From NCBI GenBank assembly GCA_026129765.1, contig JAHCHP010000031.1, positions 1-32,070 on the forward strand: a stretch of 32,070 nt of DNA, read 5' to 3'. The translations under genes and the position numbers were made by a program. Positions 1 through 6,102 of the stretch are shown here, one piece after another. How positions within the stretch are numbered: position 1 is the first letter of the stretch; the number at the start of each line of letters is the position of its first letter. This DNA comes from Fimbriimonadia bacterium. GTDB lineage: Bacteria > Armatimonadota > Fimbriimonadia > Fimbriimonadales > GBS-DC. The notes beneath the pieces were generated by a model, which saw only the letters and a program-made list of their open reading frames with translations, was not told the origin of the DNA and did not search any database.

Positions 1-4
1 CCCG

Positions 5-709
5 ATGAGGGTGTACAGTCGTGTCATCGTGGACCCAGAAGAGCCGGAAGAGCCGTGGATAACGATGTCCGTCTGCTTACCAACACTGACTGCCACTTGG
101 TATGACGAGACCATTGATCGCCCTTGGTTTGCAGGCAACCAGATGTTTGGAATCAACGACACCGACTATCTCTTTTATTATGAAGATAGGTTCCAGATGG
201 AAGTCAGTGACCCTACACTTGCCTTGCAACTACCAACTGCTTGGTGGAGAGAAAGACCTTTGTTTCCAGTATACACGCATGCTTGGATTGAAACGGATTG
301 TGAAGGTGCTAATGCGTGGGGATTTCATCCCGGTGGACAAGGTAAATTGGATGGCGTGCTTGGCGGTAAAGGTCAGGTCTCCGACAATCAAATGTACATT
401 GACTTGAAAGAAGGCATAACGGTTGGATGGGTGGATGATCCGACCTGTTTGAAAGCACTTTGTGCTTGTATTCGGGACTCAAAGGCTAGTCCCCCGAACT
501 ACTGCCTCATTGGTTCCAATTGTGGGAGTTGGGTTGCCGATATGATGCAGTGCGCGTCCAGTCGTGCTGGGAAAAACTGTTTGAATAAACCTCCCGTTGC
601 GCCGCCTCCCTACAAGAGATATCCCACTTTGCCACCAGGTGGAGTTGGCATTCAACCAGGAGGTTGCTATGATCCAGATGGAACTGGCCGTCGAATCATT
701 TGCAATTAA
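5..709 (+). CDS. Toxin-tip-like protein with permuted papain-like (LRAT/NlpC-type) domain, probably partial at 5' end
   Basis: The frame is open to the window edge, so the first Met at 5 may not be the true start. Residues 32-63 hold a W-Y-x-E-x2-D-x2-W-x2-G ... Y-E-D-R-F module that recurs in the gene at 1799. After it come HAWIE (His92), AWGF (104-107) and YCLIGSNCGSW (166-176, Cys173). The order His, then WGF, then Y-x-L-x3-N-C is what is seen in circularly permuted papain-like domains of the LRAT/NlpC-P60 superfamily, in which His and Cys are catalytic. I infer a hydrolase or acyltransferase acting as a secreted effector tip. The C-terminus is Pro/Cys-rich (ends GGCYDPDG...IICN). No signal peptide is visible, as expected for the C-terminal end of a larger exported protein. 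The neighbour at 792 could be its immunity protein. The fold call is by eye and moderate; the effector role is inference. Confidence 0.6.
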   Translation: MRVYSRVIVDPEEPEEPWITMSVCLPTLTATWYDETIDRPWFAGNQMFGINDTDYLFYYEDRFQMEVSDPTLALQLPTAWWRERPLFPVYTHAWIETDCEGANAWGFHPGGQGKLDGVLGGKGQVSDNQMYIDLKEGITVGWVDDPTCLKALCACIRDSKASPPNYCLIGSNCGSWVADMMQCASSRAGKNCLNKPPVAPPPYKRYPTLPPGGVGIQPGGCYDPDGTGRRIICN

Positions 710-721
710 GGTATACAGAAA

Positions 722-768
722 TGCTTCCTCTCTACATCGGTACGTCCTCAAGAGCAGAGGAAGCACCT
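722..768 (+). terminator. Stem-loop after the first toxin-like gene
   Basis: A perfect 10-bp inverted repeat, TGCTTCCTCT (722-731) and AGAGGAAGCA (756-765), has a 24-nt loop and lies between the stop at 709 and the next start at 792. There is only a weak T-rich tail (ccttcctaattgttt), so it may be a weak terminator or an mRNA-stabilising hairpin. Confidence 0.4.
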
Positions 769-791
769 TCCTAATTGTTTAGGCAATCAAA

Positions 792-1802
792 ATGAATAAA
801 AATCGCGCTCGCTACGTATTGATTACGCTTGTGATCACCGTTGGAATTGTCCTTTTTTGCATTTGGATGATGAAGTTGAAATCGGTTGGACAAACACAAA
901 GTATTGTGTCGCGTCTTCCAACGGGCTGGTTAGTTACAAGTCAAGGGATTTATGACTTTCCGTCGGGACATTTGCTTTACAAGTTTCCCCAAGGTTGGGA
1001 AGCCCAGGCCTTCAAGAGACAGACCGGAAGCGTAGACCTACTAATTCGCAGTGGACTTCGGAGTTGGGAATCACCTATGATTCACTATAGATGGGAGTCT
1101 TCAACCAATCGCTTGACTGAAATTGGCGAAATCAGGCTACCGTCGAACAAACCTGGAAATTATGTCTCCTTTAAAAAAGAGTTTGATGCATCTGGTAAAA
1201 TTTTTGCCCAGAGAATATATCAAAAATTCAAAGATAGACCAGGATCATCCATCATAGGAGTGCGTTTTGTAACTCTATCAGACCAGAGTTCGTTCAATGA
1301 GCCTGAGTTTTTGTCTGCTCATGTTTCCTCACTTCCAGGTTGTTTTTGGGTGTTAAGTGAATCCTCAGCTCAACTTTACAATGCCTTGCAAAAGCAAACT
1401 GTAGGGCGAAAGTTTGAGAACAATGTGTTCACAAAAATGGAGCAGTATTCATTCCAATCCGTCAGCCAGGGTGGGAAAGTATTATTGGCTAAAGAAGTCA
1501 AAAGGGCATTAAATTACCGATATGATGTCATTGTAGTTGATGCGGAAAAGAATCAAACAAGAAACTACTCGATCCATTTTTCTTCTGCGCTCGGAATGCA
1601 ATTTATTGGTGAAGAACATATTCTGATCGAGTCAGAGTTGCCATTGATCGGACGTTATGAATTGTGGATATTGGAATTAGCCACTGGACATTACTTTCGT
1701 TGGAAAGCTCATGAAGGAATGCAACGATATCCAGTGTTCATTCAGAATTCAAACACTGATCTAGAGCCATCATCGATTGATGGGAAGCGAGACAAAATAT
1801 GA
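792..1802 (+). CDS. Membrane-anchored protein with beta-rich ectodomain, candidate immunity protein
   Basis: I do not recognise a named family. Residues 8-26 (VLITLVITVGIVLFCIWMM) form a single membrane segment after a short basic N-terminus, so the remaining 300 residues should face the periplasm or outside, or the segment is an uncleaved anchor. The rest has many short hydrophobic/aromatic stretches with Gly and polar turns (for example PTGWLVTSQGIYDFPSGHLL) and looks like a beta-propeller-type sensor domain. It is AT-richer than the housekeeping genes. Its stop overlaps the start of the next gene by 4 bases (ATGA at 1799-1802), so the two are co-translated. No Shine-Dalgarno sequence is clear in front of 792. 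Lying directly behind a toxin-like gene, it may protect against that toxin; this rests on position only. Confidence 0.65.
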   Translation: MNKNRARYVLITLVITVGIVLFCIWMMKLKSVGQTQSIVSRLPTGWLVTSQGIYDFPSGHLLYKFPQGWEAQAFKRQTGSVDLLIRSGLRSWESPMIHYRWESSTNRLTEIGEIRLPSNKPGNYVSFKKEFDASGKIFAQRIYQKFKDRPGSSIIGVRFVTLSDQSSFNEPEFLSAHVSSLPGCFWVLSESSAQLYNALQKQTVGRKFENNVFTKMEQYSFQSVSQGGKVLLAKEVKRALNYRYDVIVVDAEKNQTRNYSIHFSSALGMQFIGEEHILIESELPLIGRYELWILELATGHYFRWKAHEGMQRYPVFIQNSNTDLEPSSIDGKRDKI

Positions 1803-2515
1803 ATATTGTTAATGAAAGAAATGAGAATTGCATATCTTTCTTCTGGTACAATGAAAGCAGCGACTACGGTTGGCTGCCGGGGCATTGGCTCAGCGCGTTA
1901 GACCCGCCGGGCGAGGGAGCGATGTTCTATCAAGATCGCTTTGGGGTGCAGGTGGCAGGGGATTTCAACCCGCTGCAGCCCTCCGATGAATTGCCTGAAT
2001 ATATCGCCGACCAACTGCAAAATCTCCTCTCTCAGTATTTGAGTGGGAGCAGATCGCTTGTTGGAGTGGTGGCAGAGATAGGCGGGAATGACTTTTCGAT
2101 GGACATCATCAACGAGATGTTGAACCCGCCAAAGCCGATCTTGCTGCCGCCGGGTCCGCCTTTACCTCCTAGTTCAAGAAGCAACGTAGGTTCATCTGAT
2201 GGGGCACGGGGTCTTGGCTTTGGACAACTAGGAGGCTCAACTGGAGGAGGAAGTTTTGAGAGTGTTCCTCCTTGGTTAATTGGAGTGATTCTTGTTTCAC
2301 TTGAGTCTTCCTATTCATCTCGAGGTGGGCTTTGCAACTATATCTGCGAATATGAATTCCCCGCGAAGCCATTGAACAGTTACTGCAAAAATCTCTGTTC
2401 GATGGTTAGTGAAAAAGGGTGCGATTGGCTTTTTGCACATTGTAACCGTTTGCCGGGTACAGGCACGAGGGAAGTCTGTATGACAGTCTACTTGGCTGTT
2501 TGCAATGGGAGATAA
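1799..2515 (+). CDS. Toxin-tip-like protein: shared WY/DRF module, Pro-rich linker, Cys-rich C-terminus
   Basis: Residues 16-48 repeat the W-Y-x-E-x2-D-x2-W-x2-G ... F-Y-x-D-R-F module of the gene at 5. About residues 103-122 are a proline-rich linker (NPPKPILLPPGPPLPP), then comes a Gly/Ser-rich stretch and a hydrophobic segment (PPWLIGVILVSL). The last 65 residues carry nine Cys arranged as CNYIC, YCKNLC, GCDWLFAHC, VC and VC. Such Cys-rich ends are common at the C-termini of RHS-type effectors, though no specific toxin family is recognised. It starts inside the stop of the upstream gene (ATGA overlap) and is followed 4 nt later by a HEAT-repeat gene. Base composition changes sharply inside the gene (see findings), as if a GC-rich core had been joined to a foreign tip. 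There is no RHS core or signal peptide, so it is either an orphan tip or a short effector. Confidence 0.6.
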   Translation: MNIVNERNENCISFFWYNESSDYGWLPGHWLSALDPPGEGAMFYQDRFGVQVAGDFNPLQPSDELPEYIADQLQNLLSQYLSGSRSLVGVVAEIGGNDFSMDIINEMLNPPKPILLPPGPPLPPSSRSNVGSSDGARGLGFGQLGGSTGGGSFESVPPWLIGVILVSLESSYSSRGGLCNYICEYEFPAKPLNSYCKNLCSMVSEKGCDWLFAHCNRLPGTGTREVCMTVYLAVCNGR

Positions 2516-2519
2516 TGGC

Positions 2520-3236
2520 ATGAACAAAAGTATTCAAGAAATAGACAAACTGTTCTTAACGATTGATCATGACGATTCTTATGCAAAGTATGCTGCATTA
2601 CAACAGATAAGACGTTTGCCACTTCATGTTGTGGAGCAGTATTATTCACACCTATTGCGTCACTCTTCTGCTTTACTTCGAGCTGAAGTTGTAAGAATAT
2701 TAGGCTCATACGATGCAATCAAGTATTATCGCATACTGTGTGATCGACTTGAAAACGACGAAAGCGGGCATGTAAGGGCTATATGTGCCGCAATGATGGA
2801 CCCAAAACAATTAAATGATTGCCCGAGTACTGTTCTCAAGGCTCTCCACGATTCTGATTGGCGGGTTGTCTATGCGATTCTTGGAGGGGGCATATCTTTA
2901 ATATCTTCGGAAACCACTCGTCAAGTTATGAAACTACTCAAACATGAAAAATGGGAAATACGCAGCGCTGTTTGCACTTTGCTGGTTCGGTCAGGGTATG
3001 CTGATGAAAGAACTATCGAAGTGCTTACAAAATTAGCAAATAGTCCTGAAGCAAACGCTTATAATCAAGAGATCAAGGAATTGAGCCGTAATCATCCTGA
3101 AATGATCAACAAATTGTTCAAAAACGCAACTCTTGATACTTTAATTTCCGAGGCTACGCAGTTACTAGGTCAAAAGTCTGGACTGACCAAGGGCAAACAA
3201 AACGAAACGATACCACCGCAGCCCAAGAAGAAGTAG
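2520..3236 (+). CDS. HEAT-repeat protein, candidate immunity protein
   Basis: I chose ATG at 2520 over the in-frame ATG at 2505 because GGGAG (2507-2511) lies 8 nt in front of it and because 2505 falls inside the upstream gene, whose stop is at 2513-2515. The protein has 238 residues, is wholly alpha-helical in look and is built of HEAT-like pairs: YAKYAALQQIRRLP, ALLRAEVVRILGSY, GHVRAICAAMMD, DSDWRVVYAILGG, HEKWEIRSAVCTLLVRSGY. The C-terminus ends in a basic tail (PPQPKKK). No signal peptide or membrane segment is seen, so it should be cytoplasmic. HEAT solenoids bind proteins, and small HEAT proteins behind toxin tips are often immunity proteins; here that role is inferred from the position directly behind the Cys-rich gene at 1799. 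Confidence 0.7.
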   Translation: MNKSIQEIDKLFLTIDHDDSYAKYAALQQIRRLPLHVVEQYYSHLLRHSSALLRAEVVRILGSYDAIKYYRILCDRLENDESGHVRAICAAMMDPKQLNDCPSTVLKALHDSDWRVVYAILGGGISLISSETTRQVMKLLKHEKWEIRSAVCTLLVRSGYADERTIEVLTKLANSPEANAYNQEIKELSRNHPEMINKLFKNATLDTLISEATQLLGQKSGLTKGKQNETIPPQPKKK

Positions 3237-3249
3237 AGGAGGAAAGTGA

Positions 3250-3423
3250 TTGTGTGATGATATTCAGAACACGAAGTGGTTTGCAGATTGTGCCACCCCT
3301 TGCAAAGGGTTCGAGAATGATTCTCAATGTATGGATTGCTGCCAGAAGATGTGTCAAGGGTTGGGACCTGGCTCAACAAAACGTTGCCACAGAATGTGCG
3401 ATAGAGCGGGAGAGGAGAAATGA
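3250..3423 (+). CDS. Small Cys-rich frame, possible remnant or orphan toxin tip
   Basis: This frame has no ATG. TTG at 3250 stands 7 nt behind AGGAGG (3237-3242) and opens 57 codons ending at TGA 3421-3423. The product is rich in paired Cys: DCATPC, QCMDCCQKMC and RCHRMC. This spacing resembles the Cys-rich C-terminus of the gene at 1799 and of RHS effector ends. Its stop overlaps the ATG of the next gene (ATGA, 3420-3423), the same coupling as at 1799-1802. It is in a different frame from the HEAT gene and begins 14 nt after its stop. It may be a real small protein, or the tail of a toxin whose front was lost by recombination. The Cys pattern is unlikely in a random frame, but a start at TTG is uncertain. 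Confidence 0.45.
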   Translation: MCDDIQNTKWFADCATPCKGFENDSQCMDCCQKMCQGLGPGSTKRCHRMCDRAGEEK

Positions 3424-3854
3424 AATTGATTGAGATAGTGGCGAGTCATCGGACCAAGCCAAGTTTAGCTATTCCTGATAGAGGCACAATGTTGGCAATT
3501 GATTTGATCGCAGAAAATAACAAAATGTCCATACTGTCTTATGTCTTGCTTTGCCCCACCCAACCAAAGGACTTGTATCATCAGTTCCAATCACACTACA
3601 AGAACTCCGACACTAAGTGGTTAGGGAGAATTGGAGACTCAAACAAGCATAGTTTTAGGGTTCGTGTTAATCTGGGAGAAATCACAAATCGTGCCATTTT
3701 GTCCTACTATTTTGGCAACTTAGCCGAAAACGAAATGAAGCATTACAGGTTGAAGCCATCACAAAAATCAATGACAATATGTCATATATCTCTTGAATGT
3801 GATGCTTTAGATAGCCTCATGAGGAAACAGTCCGAGTTTACTATCTTACTTTGA
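3420..3854 (+). CDS. Hypothetical protein, candidate immunity protein
   Basis: The 144-residue product has no family I recognise. ATG at 3420 is preceded by a strong purine site (GGGAGAGGAG, ending 3417) and overlaps the stop of the Cys-rich frame. It has no signal peptide or membrane span; the sequence is mixed alpha/beta with a hydrophobic stretch MSILSYVLLC (residues 36-45) and ends with Cys-containing ICHISLECD. It is AT-rich like the other genes in this block. As the last gene before a terminator-like hairpin and directly behind a toxin-tail-like frame, it is best read as a third immunity-type gene, by position only. Confidence 0.5.
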   Translation: MKLIEIVASHRTKPSLAIPDRGTMLAIDLIAENNKMSILSYVLLCPTQPKDLYHQFQSHYKNSDTKWLGRIGDSNKHSFRVRVNLGEITNRAILSYYFGNLAENEMKHYRLKPSQKSMTICHISLECDALDSLMRKQSEFTILL

Positions 3855-3862
3855 ATTGTAGG

Positions 3863-3924
3863 TTCGCGCCTCTGTTTGCGTTCTCCTGCAAGCAGAGGGT
3901 GATTTTACCGCCCCTCGGCGCGAA
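3863..3924 (+). terminator. Nested hairpins ending the accessory operon
   Basis: An inner stem CCTCTGTTTGC (3869-3879) pairs with GCAAGCAGAGG (3888-3898) with one G-U pair and an 8-nt loop, followed by gtgatttt. It is enclosed by an outer inverted repeat TTCGCGCC (3863-3870) and GGCGCGAA (3917-3924). It sits 8 nt behind the stop of the last gene of the block. Confidence 0.6.
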
Positions 3925-3928
3925 TTCA

Positions 3929-3946
3929 TTCCCGCGCACGCGGGAA
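3929..3946. repeat. Perfect palindrome TTCCCGCG-CA-CGCGGGAA
   Basis: An 8-bp stem with a 2-nt centre. Such ATTCCCGCG...CGCGGGAAT sequences are common as interspersed extragenic palindromes in many bacterial genomes. A diverged relative (ATTCCCGC TTTC GCTGGAAT) is found downstream of cstA near 5997-6016. Confidence 0.6.
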
Positions 3947-3964
3947 CCCAGCCTTTGAGAAGCA

Positions 3965-4063
3965 GACCCATTCGCTTCGCTCAGGGTGACAATACAGGTT
4001 GACCCAGTCGCTGCGCTCAGGGTGACAATACAGGTTGACCCAGTCGCTGCGCTCAGGGTGACA
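3965..4063. repeat. 36-bp tandem direct repeat, 2.75 copies
   Basis: Unit 1 is 3965-4000, unit 2 is 4001-4036 and a partial third is 4037-4063. Units 1 and 2 differ at two positions only (cattcgcttcgc against cagtcgctgcgc). Each unit contains CGCTCAGGGTGACA, a sequence type often seen in interspersed repeats. The following bases to about 4100 (gtcatgccgagcgcagccgaagcatct) look like a matching inverted arm of the same element. Together with the hairpins this accounts for the gene-free stretch 3855-4193. Confidence 0.8.
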
Positions 4064-4181
4064 TCGCCGTTGTCATGCCGAGCGCAGCCGAAGCATCTGT
4101 TGTTTGAAATTGGCGGCTCAAGTCGCTCCCAAAACCCTCAAAATAACATCCTCGTAAGAAGGAACTATCACCATTGAATCG

Positions 4182-4188
4182 TAATAAT
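4182..4188 (+). promoter_or_regulatory. Possible -10 element next to the cstA start
   Basis: TAATAAT lies 5 nt in front of the ATG at 4194 and no ribosome binding site is seen. This fits a leaderless start, but it lacks the GG of the recurrent motif, so it is weaker than the others. Confidence 0.3.
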
Positions 4189-4193
4189 GTGTC

Positions 4194-5927
4194 ATGACGA
4201 ATCTGCTGACTATCGTTTTGATTTCCGCTGTCTGCTTGCTCATTGCCTACTTTACGTATGGGCGCGTATTGGCAAAGTTGTTCCGACTGGACCCGAACGC
4301 GAAGATGCCGTCTGAGGAATTGAGGGATGATTTGGATTTCACGCCGACCGAACCGAAGTATCTGCTGGGACAGCACTTTTCCGCGATAGCGGCGGCGGGT
4401 CCTGTGGTCGGTCCGATTCTGGCAGGCTTGATGTTCGGCTGGCTGCCCGCGCTGATTTGGATACTGGTCGGTTCGATTCTGATTGGCGGGGTTCACGATT
4501 TCAGCGCGTTGATGGCGTCGATTCGTCATAAAGCGCGTTCTATCGCGGAAGTGGTGCGGGATCACATGAGCCAGCGATCTTACCTGCTGTTTTTGACCTT
4601 TATTTGGGTCGCGCTCATCTATATCATCGTCGCGTTCACCGATATTACTGCCTCCTCCTTTGTGGGAAAAGTAGAATTAGAAAATGGGCAGGTCGTTTCC
4701 GGCGGAGGAATCGCCACCTCCTCGCTGCTTTATCTCGCGTTGCCGATCATCATGGGCTTGTTGCTTCGCTACACCAAACTGACACTGGGCGCAGCCACGC
4801 TCATCTTTCTGCCGTTGGTGGGTGTCGCGATTTGGGTGGGGCAGGCGATTCCGTTCGATCTGGCTGCCCTGCTGGGAGTAGAGAACCATCAAGCGCACAA
4901 GATTTGGGATGTGGCAATACTGCTTTATTGCTTGCTGGCGGCAGTCGCGCCGGTTTGGCTGCTGTTACAGCCTCGGGGCTATTTGGGCGGTTATTTTCTT
5001 TACATCGCGCTGGCAGCCGCGATGATCGGGATTTTGTTTGGTGGTAAAACGATTCAGTATCCTGCCTTCACGAATTGGACCACCGCGAAAGGCGAAACGC
5101 TCTTTCCCCTGTTGTTCATTACCATCGCGTGCGGCGCATGTTCCGGTTTCCATGCGCTGATCGCTTCCGGCACGACCTCCAAGCAGTTGAAGCGCGAAAC
5201 CGACGCCCGCCCCATCGGTTATGGCACGATGTTGTTAGAGGCGATGGTGGCGGTCATTTCGTTGAGCTGTGTGATGATATTGGCTACCAATTCACCGCTC
5301 GCGCAGAAACCGCCCAATTTCATTTATGCGGCGGGTATCAGCAGTTTTATGGATGTGTTTTCATTTATTCCCGCCACCTTTGTGACCGCCTTCGCTTTGA
5401 TGGCGTTTACTACCTTTGTGTATGACACGCTGGATGTTTGCACGCGCTTGGGACGCTATATTATTCAAGAGTTGATCGGACTGACCAGCACGTTAGGTAA
5501 GTGGGTTGCGACACTTTTAACGGCGGGTGTACCGCTGCTGTTTGTGATGCGCCAAACGCTGGACGCGGCAGGCAATCCAATTCCTGCCTGGCGTCTGTTT
5601 TGGAGTCTGTTTGGCGCGAGCAATCAACTGCTTGCCGCCTTGACCCTGTTGGGTATCACCGTGTGGCTGTGGAAAACCCGGCGGGCATGGTGGGTTTGGC
5701 TCGTGACAGGGTTGCCGTGCGTGTGGATGTATAGCATGAGCGTGTGGGCATTGGCGCAGATGATTCAGAACCATATCAAAAACGACGCGCTCAACAGCCC
5801 GGTGCCTTGGGTCGCGATGGTGCTGGTCGCGCTGGCGTTGCTGATGTTGCTGGAAGCGGTTTTTGTCTTCTTCAAGCCTCAGCCTCCTGCAAGAGAAGAG
5901 CTGGCTCCGGTGGGGGGCGGGAATTAA
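4194..5927 (+). CDS. cstA: CstA-family carbon starvation / peptide or pyruvate permease
   Basis: The 577-residue product is a multi-span inner-membrane protein. The N-terminus (YFTYGRVLAKLFRLDP), the LLGQHFSAIAAAGPVVGPILAG block (residues ~57-79) and GGVHDFSALMASIRHKARSIAEVV (residues ~98-121) are signatures of the CstA/BtsT family, and CGACSGFHALIASGTTSKQL (~310-330) is another conserved block. The size fits the shorter CstA type (about 550-600) rather than the 700-residue E. coli form. Family members take up peptides or pyruvate on carbon starvation; the substrate here cannot be told. The gene stands alone and is flanked on both sides by repeat or palindrome sequence. No sensor kinase is next to it. 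Confidence 0.93.
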   Translation: MTNLLTIVLISAVCLLIAYFTYGRVLAKLFRLDPNAKMPSEELRDDLDFTPTEPKYLLGQHFSAIAAAGPVVGPILAGLMFGWLPALIWILVGSILIGGVHDFSALMASIRHKARSIAEVVRDHMSQRSYLLFLTFIWVALIYIIVAFTDITASSFVGKVELENGQVVSGGGIATSSLLYLALPIIMGLLLRYTKLTLGAATLIFLPLVGVAIWVGQAIPFDLAALLGVENHQAHKIWDVAILLYCLLAAVAPVWLLLQPRGYLGGYFLYIALAAAMIGILFGGKTIQYPAFTNWTTAKGETLFPLLFITIACGACSGFHALIASGTTSKQLKRETDARPIGYGTMLLEAMVAVISLSCVMILATNSPLAQKPPNFIYAAGISSFMDVFSFIPATFVTAFALMAFTTFVYDTLDVCTRLGRYIIQELIGLTSTLGKWVATLLTAGVPLLFVMRQTLDAAGNPIPAWRLFWSLFGASNQLLAALTLLGITVWLWKTRRAWWVWLVTGLPCVWMYSMSVWALAQMIQNHIKNDALNSPVPWVAMVLVALALLMLLEAVFVFFKPQPPAREELAPVGGGN

Positions 5928-5984
5928 ATAGAAACCGCGCAGAATCATTCGAGAACGGCTTCGCCTGAAAGCCTCTCAAAGGGT

Positions 5985-6022
5985 CTGTTTTTGTGGATTC
6001 CCGCTTTCGCTGGAATGACAGC
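5985..6022. repeat. Repeat/palindrome relative downstream of cstA
   Basis: GGATTCCCGC-TTTC-GCTGGAATGACA (5995-6020) is an imperfect palindrome related to 3929-3946. Just before it, ctctcaaagggtctg recalls, in inverted orientation, cctttgagaagcagaccc at 3952-3969. So diverged copies of one extragenic element flank cstA. The rest of the convergent gap 5928-6102 shows no gene. Confidence 0.5.
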
Positions 6023-6102
6023 GTAGAGCGATTTGCTTTGGATAGGCTTCTGATAAAATCAGCGTTTGGCACGGATTCTACTTCAGCGATGATTCTGTTC
6101 GT

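Noticed and set aside
1846..1853. GGTACAAT within the gene at 1799 as a promoter
   Set aside because: It codes for the conserved W-Y-N of the shared module and no gene starts at the following bases; kept as a warning of chance matches.
3965..4063. 36-bp repeats as a CRISPR array
   Set aside because: The units abut directly with no spacers, number fewer than three, and no cas gene is near.
4604..5047. Overlapping open frames within cstA on both strands
   Set aside because: They are shadows of the high-GC coding frame of cstA, with Arg/His-rich products and no family features.
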